Positions 1 to 7,609 of a stretch of 22,741 nt of DNA are shown here, in pieces. Origin of the DNA: CAYOKT01 sp964404605 (GTDB lineage Bacteria; Electryoneota; Electryoneia; Electryoneales; Electryoneaceae). Positions within the stretch are counted from its first letter, which is position 1. Each line of letters starts with the position of its first letter. The stretch lies in contig CAYOKT010000045.1 of assembly GCA_964404605.1 (NCBI GenBank), positions 1 to 22,741 of the forward strand, read 5' to 3'. The notes under the pieces are model-generated. The model saw only the letters and a list, made by a program, of their open reading frames with translations, made no database searches and was not told the DNA's origin. Position numbers and translations under genes: made by a program.

Positions 1-1911
1 GAACAGCAGAACCTTCCCCCGCGCATCCTCCTCGGCGAGGAGCAGTCTCCGCAGGTTCGGCCAATCCTTCGCGCTGCACGCGGCCCGGCCCAGGCTCAGG
101 CTGCGGACCAGGTGGATCGTGTCCTCCTCCCGGTCCACGGTCAGCGTGAAGCTCCCCATCGGCGTCTGCACGCGGCTCTCCTCCGGCAGCCGGACCAGCT
201 CGAGGCCGCCCGCATCCAGCCGCAAGTCGACCGTCTGCACCATGACTCCGGGGAGATGGACACCGCTGCCGCGTTCCGGTTCGTACAGGCGGACATGGCC
301 GGGGAGACGGTCGAAGATCCCCTCACCGGGCTCGCCAAGTTCCAGGCGCACCCGGCCGAGGTCATCACGCTCTCCCACCGGCGCCGTGAAGTCGAACCCG
401 GCGGTCACGGTGAAGCGGTCGAAGGTGGTTGCGTTGTAGCCGCCGACCTCGGCGCCGGGCAGCAGGCCGCCGACGATCTCCTCGATCGTCGAACGGGCCT
501 CGTCCTCCAGTCCCGCCATGCGATCGTAGGGACACAGCCCGCCGGTCGCCTGGAGCACGCCGCGCCCTGTCCACTTCTCCGCCGCCCCGTCATACGACAG
601 GTCGAGCCGCACGGTCATCCTGCTCGCCTCGCCGGTGCCGCTCCAGCGCACCGCGGGCGAGTCTTCCACGCCGGGCAGCCAGACCGCCCGGCCGTAGATC
701 GGCGCGAGGCCGTTGTGCAGGTCGCTCGACGAGGGGTCATAGTAGGCTTCGACACCCCGTCCGCTGACCCACACCGCGACGCCGTCGAGGCCCTCGAGCG
801 CAGGTACGCCGTCATTCACGTCCCCGTACCCCTCGCCCCGGAAGACGGGCCAGACCTCGAAGCCCGCTTCGCGGAACAGCGCCGCCGCGAGGACGGCGCG
901 GTCCAGCCGGTGCCCGTAGGCGGTGGCGTAGGTACGGGCCGCCGGGCGCGGCATCGGCCACCACCAATCCTCATCGTACCGGATCAGCCGGGTGGCCTCC
1001 CCGACGAACGCGGCGACCTTTTCGGCGGAGTCGACCGGGGTCGCGGCCGTTTCCAGCCGTTCCTCCAGCGCTGCGGCCAGGGCGCTGTCGGTCTCCATCG
1101 CACCGGTGAACCGGTCACGGAGCGCCTGCCCGAGATCCCCCCACGACTCCCAGGTGGACCAGGTCACGCGGGGCACCTCCCGTATCATCTCATCCGTGCG
1201 GGGTCTCGGCAGGGCATCCACCTGGTTCATCGTGAAGGTGTAGGTATCCAACCCCCTCTCTTCGTCCGAGCCTTTCACCGGCCTGGGAATATCGCCATGA
1301 ACCGCGTAATGGGGCACACTTCCCGCCGGCACGCCGAGGGTGAAGCTCACCATTACGGCAGGTTCCCCGCGGGGGAAGGTCCACACGCCCGAAGCGCCGT
1401 CACGGTACGGCTCCACGTCCTCGATCACGTAGGCGGTTTCGATGATGCAGGGCAACTCGATCCCGTCGTGCAGGAGCATCGTCTCGCGCATGTTGGTATA
1501 ATCGTCGGCGCGGTCCACGGCGAAGGGAAGCGTCTCGACGACGGCCGTGGGTCCGCTGACGATCCACTTGTTGTCCCGCCAGGTGCGCAGAGCGGTCTTC
1601 CTGAACGTCTGGTGGGCGCTGTCCCAGGGGATGCGCAGGTCGGCGTACCGGTTGATCGCGTACTCCGTGCGGAGCCAGGTGATCCGGTGCATCATCGTGA
1701 TCCGGCGGCCGTCCGGCGTCCAGTACTCCTTCCGGCCCTTGAAGAGGAACACGGCATCTTCGTTCTCGAGGTCGTAGATCTGTCCGGCGGTCCGCATCAA
1801 GGCCCCGATGTCCTGCTCCCCCGAGATGGACATCGGTTCCGCCTTCGACGGGGAGACCAGCGCGGCCGTCAGCAGGCCCGCGAGGAAGATCGTCGCAAGT
1901 GCCCTCTTCAT
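1..1911 (-). CDS. Secreted DUF3857/transglutaminase-like protein with degenerate active site (partial, 3' end off window)
   Basis: 637 codons are visible from the ATG at 1911 and the frame is still open at the left edge, so the C-terminus is missing. The N-terminus (MKRALATIFLAGLL, then small residues to about residue 28) reads as a signal peptide, placing the protein in the periplasm or outside. Residues about 40-290 resemble DUF3857, and about 290-400 resemble a transglutaminase core. In that core the position of the catalytic Cys (family GDCKDKA) is Arg335 in GHRLDRA, and the His position (family NH before a hydrophobic strand) is Gly377; only Asp392 of the YDPSS motif remains. It is therefore probably not a working transglutaminase or protease and may act as a binding or scaffold protein. 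Its start overlaps the stop of the upstream paralogue by four bases (ATGA, 1908-1911), so translation is probably coupled. The family's substrate is unknown to me. Confidence 0.85.
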   Translation of the reverse strand, partial: MKRALATIFLAGLLTAALVSPSKAEPMSISGEQDIGALMRTAGQIYDLENEDAVFLFKGRKEYWTPDGRRITMMHRITWLRTEYAINRYADLRIPWDSAHQTFRKTALRTWRDNKWIVSGPTAVVETLPFAVDRADDYTNMRETMLLHDGIELPCIIETAYVIEDVEPYRDGASGVWTFPRGEPAVMVSFTLGVPAGSVPHYAVHGDIPRPVKGSDEERGLDTYTFTMNQVDALPRPRTDEMIREVPRVTWSTWESWGDLGQALRDRFTGAMETDSALAAALEERLETAATPVDSAEKVAAFVGEATRLIRYDEDWWWPMPRPAARTYATAYGHRLDRAVLAAALFREAGFEVWPVFRGEGYGDVNDGVPALEGLDGVAVWVSGRGVEAYYDPSSSDLHNGLAPIYGRAVWLPGVEDSPAVRWSGTGEASRMTVRLDLSYDGAAEKWTGRGVLQATGGLCPYDRMAGLEDEARSTIEEIVGGLLPGAEVGGYNATTFDRFTVTAGFDFTAPVGERDDLGRVRLELGEPGEGIFDRLPGHVRLYEPERGSGVHLPGVMVQTVDLRLDAGGLELVRLPEESRVQTPMGSFTLTVDREEDTIHLVRSLSLGRAACSAKDWPNLRRLLLAEEDARGKVLLF

Positions 1912-3995
1912 CGCGCACCTCCTTTCGGTTCGGCGCGGAACAGGGTTCCGGCCCATGACTTCGCCTCCTCCATCGCGTTGTAGAACCCCTCGTACCCGGA
2001 GGGTGGGATCTGGCGGCGCCGCACCTCGGCGCGGGAGAGGATGGTCAATTTCCCGCGTTTGACTTCGCTGGTCCCCTTGAAGTACCCGTAATCGGCATCG
2101 ACTTCCTCCGACTGCGGCGGTTGTTGCACGGTAAAGCCCTTCGGGAGCTTCAGGGTCTCGACCACGTCCAGAAGCTGGGTATAGTAGAGGAACACATCGG
2201 TCTTACGCTCCGGTTTCCAGTCCGTGTATCCCGCCCGGAAGAGGTAGATGTTCCCCGTCAGAACGGGCATCAGCGGGTCGTGGAACTCCAATCCCCCTGC
2301 CACCGGCAGCCCATAACCCGGCGCCCGGTAGCGGATCTCCATCCACATGTCGCCGCTGAAATCCTCCGCCTCGCGGTGAGTGATCCGGAGGTCCTCGATC
2401 CGGTCGCTGAGCGGGGCGAGCAGGGCCCGGATGTCATCCTCGAAGTCCCGCGCGGCGCTGCGGTAGACGATGCGGCGCAGCCGGCTGTCCATCGCGCCGG
2501 AGCTCTCGAGGCGGATGGTGCCGGCGAGGGTGCCATCCGCGAACAGTTCCGCGTCATGGCGGACATGAAGCGGCGACTCCTCCGGCGGGCTGTAGCGGAT
2601 CTCGCTCAGGGTGTGTCCCTCCGGGGAGCCGATCAGGTACTGCTGCTCCGTCTCCAGCTTCGACCAGATATCGTTGTTGAAGGGCACCCAGGTGGGGTCG
2701 TACATCACCCAGCGCCCGGATTCGCTGTGCAGCGCGACCACGCAGTGGTTGAACTGGTCGGCGGGCAAATCTTCGATGCGGCTGCCGGCCATGGTCATCG
2801 CGGGATAGGCATCCAGGCCCGCGCCGCGGAACATGGTGACCAGCATCCCGGCGATGTCCTTGCACACACCGCTGCGCTGCTCGAAAATCATATCTCCGGG
2901 ATGGAGGGTGTACCCCTCCCCCTCGCCCATGGTCTGGCCGCTGTACCGGATGTTCTGCGCGACCCAGTGGACAAGGGCGCGGGCCTTCCGCTCCTCGTCG
3001 GCGTTCAGGAGCCCCTGGTCCCGCAGAATCTCCTCGATCTTGGCCTTGATCGGGGGGGTGACGGTGAATTGGTTGTTGTTGACATCGAAGAACCAGCGGC
3101 TCTTCGCCTGCCAGCTCTCAACCGTGGCGAGGACCACCTTGGGGACGAAATCGCTGGCGGCGGGTTGGCGCGGTTCGTGGATCCGCGGCGGGAGATCCAG
3201 GCCCCACCAGGCGTAGACGGTGCTGTCCTTCGAGTAGCTCGTGCTGCTGTACAGCGGCCCGTTGTACTCCCTGGAGTGGAGGCGCTTGTCCGCCGGGAGC
3301 TGCAACTCGTAGCGCTTTTCGATGGTGGGGACGTCCGCCTGGAAGAGGACGATGTCGAAGTATTCGCCCTCCATCGGGGGGATGTAGCGTTCATCGCCCG
3401 GGGCGTTGGAACCCGGGGCGTTGGAACCCGGCGCGTTCCCGCCGGACTCCTGCGCCAGCAGCGCATAGGTGAATCCCTTGCGGAAGGTGCGCACCTCGAT
3501 GCCGTCCCCCACCCTCAGGCGCGGGAGCTGAAGGGTCTTGATCCGGTTTCCCCAGTAGATCATGCTCTGGGGCGCGGGGAGGTCGTGAAGGCTTGCCAGG
3601 TCCACGGGGATCCGCTTCCCATCGCGGATCAGGTTGACCTCGCGGACCTCGACATAACTGCTCAGCGGGTCATAATCCCAGCGCAGGACGGAGAGGCGTT
3701 TCTCCCCCTCCGGGGTGAGAACCTTGTAGAGCATGTAACCGTCCACATAGGTCACCCCCGTCTCCTTCACCCGGTTCACCGAGCGATCCAGGACGATGAG
3801 ATACGCCTCACCCGGATAGTCATCGGCATTCCCGGCTCGATCGATGCGTTCGAAAACCGTCTGCGGCGGCTTTTCCCCCGGCGGTGTGGGCCGGTCGGCC
3901 TCCGCCTGCGGAAAGGCCGATGGCGCACTCAAGAAAAAGAGCGCTGTCGCCAACGCCACGGCTTGCCGCCTCATGCCGCGTTCACTCCATCCCAC
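1908..3995 (-). CDS. Secreted DUF3857 and transglutaminase-core domain protein, catalytic triad intact
   Basis: 695 aa. The start at 3995 is preferred because AGGAGG lies 11 bases upstream; the internal Met8 (3974) begins a neater signal peptide but has no ribosome site at useful spacing. Residues 1-31 form a signal peptide ending near FPQA. DUF3857 covers about 60-280. The transglutaminase core covers about 330-440, with Cys378 (GVCKD), His417 (NHCVV) and Asp433 (YDPTW), the expected triad. The last 250 residues are beta-rich, as is usual in this family. Such proteins are commonly annotated as transglutaminases or cysteine proteases, with no established substrate here. Residues 187-200 are a tandem Asn-Ala-Pro-Gly-Ser stretch (three units) inside DUF3857. 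It is the first gene of a two-gene unit with the degenerate paralogue and has its own promoter and leader. Confidence 0.9.
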   Translation of the reverse strand: MGWSERGMRRQAVALATALFFLSAPSAFPQAEADRPTPPGEKPPQTVFERIDRAGNADDYPGEAYLIVLDRSVNRVKETGVTYVDGYMLYKVLTPEGEKRLSVLRWDYDPLSSYVEVREVNLIRDGKRIPVDLASLHDLPAPQSMIYWGNRIKTLQLPRLRVGDGIEVRTFRKGFTYALLAQESGGNAPGSNAPGSNAPGDERYIPPMEGEYFDIVLFQADVPTIEKRYELQLPADKRLHSREYNGPLYSSTSYSKDSTVYAWWGLDLPPRIHEPRQPAASDFVPKVVLATVESWQAKSRWFFDVNNNQFTVTPPIKAKIEEILRDQGLLNADEERKARALVHWVAQNIRYSGQTMGEGEGYTLHPGDMIFEQRSGVCKDIAGMLVTMFRGAGLDAYPAMTMAGSRIEDLPADQFNHCVVALHSESGRWVMYDPTWVPFNNDIWSKLETEQQYLIGSPEGHTLSEIRYSPPEESPLHVRHDAELFADGTLAGTIRLESSGAMDSRLRRIVYRSAARDFEDDIRALLAPLSDRIEDLRITHREAEDFSGDMWMEIRYRAPGYGLPVAGGLEFHDPLMPVLTGNIYLFRAGYTDWKPERKTDVFLYYTQLLDVVETLKLPKGFTVQQPPQSEEVDADYGYFKGTSEVKRGKLTILSRAEVRRRQIPPSGYEGFYNAMEEAKSWAGTLFRAEPKGGAR
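3400..3444 (-). repeat. 15-bp in-frame tandem repeat inside the DUF3857 gene
   Basis: Two exact copies of a 15-base unit (GGGGCGTTGGAACCC on the plus strand, 3400-3414 and 3415-3429) are followed by a third degraded copy. They encode repeated SNAPG units. Because 15 is a multiple of three, copy-number change would lengthen or shorten the loop without breaking the frame. Confidence 0.85.
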
Positions 3996-4029
3996 GCTTC
4001 ACCTCCTGATGCCTGATGCTGTCGCTTTT

Positions 4030-4049
4030 CCGCCGGATGAACCCGGCGG
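4030..4049 (-). promoter_or_regulatory. Hairpin in the 5' leader of the DUF3857 pair
   Basis: Seven-base perfect arms (CCGCCGG 4030-4036 and CCGGCGG 4043-4049) flank a six-base loop, about 35 bases upstream of the start codon. On the transcript the stem is followed by GAAAAG, not a U-tract, so it is not a normal intrinsic terminator. It could be a leader structure affecting mRNA stability or translation. I recognise no known riboswitch class. Confidence 0.4.
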
Positions 4050-4127
4050 CGATACGCCAGGAAACCCCTCCGGACAGGCGCTGGAGTGATCAAACCACCG
4101 CTCGTCCGGGCTGCGCAAAGGAGATAG

Positions 4128-4156
4128 AGTATAGGTCAACAGGCCAGTCGTATCAA
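4128..4156 (-). promoter_or_regulatory. Sigma70-type promoter for the DUF3857 pair
   Basis: On the minus strand a -35 box TTGATA (4156-4151) and a -10 box TATACT (4133-4128) are separated by exactly 17 bases. Each differs from consensus at one position. Predicted transcription start is near 4121, giving a leader of about 125 bases before the ATG at 3995. This is the best promoter match I found in the window. Confidence 0.7.
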
Positions 4157-4295
4157 GGGAGAGGAACACCGCGAGGAATCCCTTCCCGGGAGGGGGCTTT
4201 CCGCTTGCGGTTTGGGATTTTTTGTGTTAGGTTCCTGAAGCTTGCTCGATTAATCATTATTCCAACACCTTTCCCTTTCTCTTAGCGGGCTTTTC

Positions 4296-4859
4296 ATGGG
4301 ACTGCTCCGAACGTTTCTTTCCTCTTTCCGGCCATTCCGTGTTGTATTGATTTGCAATGCGAATCGTACCCGCAGCCCGTACGCCGCCGCTCGCCTGAGC
4401 GCAGTCGTCGAATCAACTGTGGAACGCGCGGGAAAAAACACGCGCCGGAACAACAACGCCGCGAGGAAAATCGAGATCATCAGCGCCGGAGTGCACGCGG
4501 TTGTAGGCGAGCCGCCTCATCCGCTGATGGCCCGGGTGGCCCGTGAACGCGGTCTGAAGCTGCGGAACTGGCAGGCCGTGCCCTTCGATGTGTTCCTCGA
4601 GAAGGAAGCCGACCTTGTGCTCACCATGGACAGCGAGCAGCGTGACACTCTCATCCGCCGGTTCCCGAAACTGAAGAACCGCGTGGTCCGCCTGACCGAC
4701 TTCGGCCTGGAGGAGGAATCGGTGAACGGCGGGGGGGACATCCAGGACCCGACGATGCTGGGCATCGAGGATCACCGCCGTATTGCGGACATTCTCGACC
4801 GGGAGCTGGAGCGCATCGCCCCGCTTCTCCTCGCCAGGGCGAACCAATCCGGCGGGTGA
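4296..4859 (+). CDS. Low-molecular-weight protein tyrosine phosphatase family protein
   Basis: 187 aa. The P-loop signature C(X)5RS is at residues 20-27 (CNANRTRSP, against the usual CTGNTCRSP), with Cys20 as nucleophile and Arg26 as phosphate binder. The general-acid Asp of the DP motif is Asp151 (DIQDP). In bacteria this cytoplasmic family contains tyrosine phosphatases that regulate polysaccharide export kinases, and also related arsenate reductases; the intact DP loop and neighbours favour a phosphatase. Residues about 38-58 are an Arg/Asn-rich insertion right after the P-loop helix that most family members lack, in a locally AT-rich stretch of DNA. No strong ribosome site precedes the ATG at 4296, so the exact start is less certain. 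A patatin gene follows on the same strand after 167 bases. Confidence 0.85.
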   Translation: MGLLRTFLSSFRPFRVVLICNANRTRSPYAAARLSAVVESTVERAGKNTRRNNNAARKIEIISAGVHAVVGEPPHPLMARVARERGLKLRNWQAVPFDVFLEKEADLVLTMDSEQRDTLIRRFPKLKNRVVRLTDFGLEEESVNGGGDIQDPTMLGIEDHRRIADILDRELERIAPLLLARANQSGG

Positions 4860-4899
4860 GCCTGACCCGCCCGGACTCCCGGTTGCAACCACAGACATC

Positions 4900-4921
4900 G
4901 GGCGGCCTCCGGAGGCCGCCC
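4900..4921. repeat. Perfect 22-bp GC-rich palindrome between phosphatase and patatin genes
   Basis: Two 11-base arms (GGGCGGCCTCC and its complement) meet with no spacer. It starts about 40 bases after the phosphatase stop. There is no T-run after it, so it is either a Rho-independent-like terminator lacking its tail, an mRNA-stabilising hairpin, or a protein-binding site. Confidence 0.6.
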
Positions 4922-5026
4922 GCGCCATGCCTCCGGTGGCCGCGGGCCCCGCGACCGCCGTTGCACCCGCGCCTTCACCGTCACCATCTTCCACTCCTTC
5001 CCCACAACCACCGAAAAGGAGAACGC

Positions 5027-5914
5027 ATGTTCTGGCGACGGCTGCTCGATCGATTCGGCGCCGAGCAGGGTCTCGTGCTCGCACTCAGCGGCGGGGGCGC
5101 GCGGGGCCTTGCGCACATCGGGGTGTTGCAGGTTCTTGAAAAACACGGTGTCCGGCCGGATCTGATCACCGGCACGAGCATGGGAGCGATCGTCGGCGGA
5201 CTCTACGCCCTCCATGATGACGCCGGACGGGTACGGGACAAGGCGATGGAGGTGGTCGAATCCGAATCCTTCAAACGCTTCGGGCTGGATGACCTGCTGG
5301 AGAAGCAGAAGGGCGGCAGCCGCGCCTCGGAGGAGTTCGGCCAGCATGTCCGCCGCCTGTTCCTGCTGACACGGATGATGCGCAAGCCGGCGATCATCGA
5401 GGGACAGTTGCTGCTGGACACCCTGCGTGACGTATTCGGAGACGCCTCGTTCTCCGACCTCACCATCCCCTTCATCGCCATCGCGAGCGACCTGATCAGC
5501 GGCGAGGACATTGAACTGGCGACCGGGCCGCTCGCGCCGGCCATCGCCGCCAGCGCCTCGATCCCGGGCGTCTTCGAACCGGTCCGGATGGAGAGTTGGT
5601 ACCTGGTGGATGGGGGAGTGACGAAGAACGTGCCGATCCCGGACGGCCAGAGCACCACGCGCTCCAAGGTGATCGCGGTGGATGTGCTGCCCGGTCTCAC
5701 CGACAGCGGCCCCTTCCTCCACGGAGTCGATGTTCTCTCACGCGCCGACCAGATCACGATGCTGCACTTGAACCGCTTTTACCTCTCCTACGCGGATGTG
5801 GTCATCAAGCCGGAGGTGCGGAAGGTGCACTGGGCGGACTTCCACCGCATGGACGAGCTGATCGAAGCCGGGGTGAAGGCGACCGAAGAGGTGCTGGAAG
5901 AAATCATCGACTGA
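5027..5914 (+). CDS. Patatin-like phospholipase (RssA/NTE-type)
   Basis: 295 aa from the ATG at 5027, chosen because AAGGAG sits five bases upstream; the open frame extends further left but that part is low-complexity Pro/Arg/His. The patatin hallmarks are complete: oxyanion hole GGGARG (residues 22-27), nucleophile Ser51 in GTSMG and the partner Asp195 in DGG. The family hydrolyses acyl esters of phospholipids or other lipids with a Ser-Asp dyad. There is no signal peptide or extra domain, and the length fits the short RssA-like cytoplasmic group, not secreted or barrel-fused patatins. It is co-directional with the tyrosine phosphatase gene and converges with nadB. Substrate is not predictable from sequence. 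Confidence 0.92.
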   Translation: MFWRRLLDRFGAEQGLVLALSGGGARGLAHIGVLQVLEKHGVRPDLITGTSMGAIVGGLYALHDDAGRVRDKAMEVVESESFKRFGLDDLLEKQKGGSRASEEFGQHVRRLFLLTRMMRKPAIIEGQLLLDTLRDVFGDASFSDLTIPFIAIASDLISGEDIELATGPLAPAIAASASIPGVFEPVRMESWYLVDGGVTKNVPIPDGQSTTRSKVIAVDVLPGLTDSGPFLHGVDVLSRADQITMLHLNRFYLSYADVVIKPEVRKVHWADFHRMDELIEAGVKATEEVLEEIID

Positions 5915-5925
5915 ACGTTATGAGA

Positions 5926-5945
5926 CCCGGGACTGAAGTCCCGGG
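5926..5945. terminator. GC-rich hairpin between convergent patatin and nadB genes
   Basis: An eight-base stem (CCCGGGAC with GTCCCGGG, loop TGAA, extendable to nine pairs) lies 11 bases after the patatin stop. It may terminate transcription from the left, but no T-tract follows. A second small inverted repeat (GGGGT-TAT-ACCCC, 5993-6005) sits just past the nadB stop. This hairpin is also part of a dispersed-repeat neighbourhood, so terminator function is only a guess. Confidence 0.4.
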
Positions 5946-5957
5946 CCACCCGTCCGA

Positions 5958-5980
5958 CGTGGTAGGCGCTCCCGGGCTAC
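5958..5980 (+). repeat. Dispersed intergenic repeat, copy 1
   Basis: This 23-base segment, with core GCTCCCGGG, matches 16321-16343 at 20 of 23 positions in the same orientation. Both copies are in non-coding gaps and both have a perfect palindrome a few tens of bases to the left. This looks like a small chromosomal repeat family. Confidence 0.55.
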
Positions 5981-6007
5981 TCGCTGCAGCAGGGGTTATA
6001 CCCCCTT

Positions 6008-7609
6008 TCAAATCACCGTGTCGCGGGCGCCGAGGACATCATCCGGCCGGGGGTAGTCGGTGGTGAAGTGCAGGCCGCGGCTCTCCTTGCGCATCATCGC
6101 GCAGCGGATCACCAGTCGCGCCACCTGGGCGGTGTTGCGCAGCTCGACCAGCTCGGGGCTGACCACGGTGCGCCGCCAGTAGTCCTCGATCTCACGGGTG
6201 ATCAGGTCCAGACGCCGCTCGGCCCGCTCGAGACGCAGGTCGCTGCGAACGATGCCGACATAGTCCTCCATCAGCTTCTGGATCTCGCCGCGGTCATGGG
6301 AGGTCAGCACCCACTCCTCGGGGTCGTAGGTTCCGGAGTCATCCCAGGGCGGGACCTCCGGCAGGGTCTCACCCTTCGTCTCCTGGAGCAGTTCGATCAC
6401 CGTCTTCGCGGCGCGCGCGCCGAAGACCACCGCCTCGAGCAGGGAGTTCGAGGCGAGGCGGTTCGCACCGTGCAGGCCGGTGTGCGCCACCTCCCCCGCC
6501 GCGAAGAGGCATTCAACGGTGCTCCTCGCCCAGGCATCCACCACCACGCCGCCGCACTGGTAATGCGCCGCCGGGACCACGGGGACCGGCTCGGCGGTCA
6601 TGTCGATCCCATACTGCTCCTTGAGGGTCTTGCAGATCATCGGGAACCGTTCGCGCACCTGCCCGGCGGGCCGGTGGGTGATGTCGAGCCACACGTGCTC
6701 GATCCCCCACTTCTTCCGCTCGTTGTCGATCGCGCGCGCGACGATGTCGCGCGGTGCGAGTTCGGCCAGCTCATGCTGCCCGATCATGAACCGTTCGCCC
6801 CTCTGGTTCAACAGGTGCGCGCCGAACCCGCGCACGGCCTCGCTGATGAGAAACGCGCGCTGGGTCTTGTTCGGAGTGTAGAGCGCAGTGGGGTGGAACT
6901 GCATGAACTCGAGGTTCGCCAGCCGGGCGCCCGCGCGCCAGGCCATCGCCACCCCGTCCCCGGTGGCGATCGCCGGGTTGGTCGTGTGGAGCCAGACACA
7001 GCCCATCCCCCCCGTGGCGAGCATCACCACCCGCGAGCGGATCAGGTCCACCTTGCCCGTGTCGTGGTTGAAGACGTAGGCGCCGTAACAGCGGCGGCTG
7101 CGGGGGCGGATGTCGGCGTCGAGGTGGCGGTCGGTGACGACATCCACCGCGAGGCTGTTCTCGAAGAGGGTGATGTTGTCGTGGCGGCGCACCTCCTCCA
7201 GCAGGGCGCGCTCCACCTCGTGCCCGGTGTAGTCGTCCTTGTGGACGATGCGTTCGGTGCTGTGGCCGCCTTCACGGCCGAGGTCCAGCTTGCCGCCGCT
7301 CTGGCTGAAGTGCGCCCCCCACTCCATCAACCGGGCGATCTTCTCCGGTCCCTCCTCGGCGACGATACGGACGATCTCCGGGTTGCAGAGGCCGGCCCCG
7401 GCCCGCAGCGTGTCGCGGATGTGCAGCTCCACCGAGTCCTTCGCCCCCACGGCGGCGGCGATGCCCCCCTGGGCGTAGTTCGTCGCCGACTCCGCCTTGT
7501 CCTTCTTGGTCACCACCCCCACGCTGCCGCCGGAGGCCGCCTCGAGGGCGAAGGTGAGGCCGGCGATCCCGGAGCCGATCACCAGGACATCGAAAAACGG
7601 TTCATTCAT
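6008..7609 (-). CDS. nadB: L-aspartate oxidase, first step of de novo NAD synthesis
   Basis: 533 aa, close to the usual 530-540. It oxidises L-aspartate to iminoaspartate using FAD, feeding quinolinate synthase (NadA). The FAD-binding GSGIAGL is at residues 12-18, followed by the family's TNYAQGGIAA (43-52). Further conserved blocks are the FHPTAL, HYQCGGV and ASNSLLEAVVFGARAA segments. The one-residue spacing and short C-terminal tail favour NadB over the flavoprotein subunit of succinate dehydrogenase or fumarate reductase, and no iron-sulfur or membrane subunit is adjacent. nadA and nadC are not in the window. Its ATG overlaps the stop of the upstream histidine kinase gene by four bases (7606-7609), so it is probably co-translated as the last gene of the long minus-strand run. 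Confidence 0.95.
   Translation of the reverse strand: MNEPFFDVLVIGSGIAGLTFALEAASGGSVGVVTKKDKAESATNYAQGGIAAAVGAKDSVELHIRDTLRAGAGLCNPEIVRIVAEEGPEKIARLMEWGAHFSQSGGKLDLGREGGHSTERIVHKDDYTGHEVERALLEEVRRHDNITLFENSLAVDVVTDRHLDADIRPRSRRCYGAYVFNHDTGKVDLIRSRVVMLATGGMGCVWLHTTNPAIATGDGVAMAWRAGARLANLEFMQFHPTALYTPNKTQRAFLISEAVRGFGAHLLNQRGERFMIGQHELAELAPRDIVARAIDNERKKWGIEHVWLDITHRPAGQVRERFPMICKTLKEQYGIDMTAEPVPVVPAAHYQCGGVVVDAWARSTVECLFAAGEVAHTGLHGANRLASNSLLEAVVFGARAAKTVIELLQETKGETLPEVPPWDDSGTYDPEEWVLTSHDRGEIQKLMEDYVGIVRSDLRLERAERRLDLITREIEDYWRRTVVSPELVELRNTAQVARLVIRCAMMRKESRGLHFTTDYPRPDDVLGARDTVI

Larger units (their letters stand above)
3996..4295. other. Divergent intergenic region (300 bp) between the DUF3857 pair and the phosphatase gene
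   Basis: This holds a strong promoter reading left (4128-4156), a roughly 125-base leader with a hairpin, and an unusually AT-rich stretch (about 4197-4295) ahead of the plus-strand phosphatase gene. That stretch probably contains the rightward promoter: hexamers such as ATTAAT (4249-4254) and CATTAT (4255-4260) are present, but I could not pair either with a convincing -35. No gene-length reading frame in it looks real. Confidence 0.6.

Noticed and set aside
112..4016. Two long plus-strand frames (112-1983 and 2121-4016) antisense to the transglutaminase-like genes
   Set aside because: They contain no recognisable domain or signal peptide, while the minus-strand frames have signal peptides, domains and a promoter.
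4170..4226. Possible intrinsic terminator: small GC inverted repeats followed by a T-run near 4219-4224
   Set aside because: The stem next to the T-run is only CCGC-TT-GCGG, and the flanking genes diverge, so no transcript would need to end here. The AT-rich stretch is better explained as promoter sequence.
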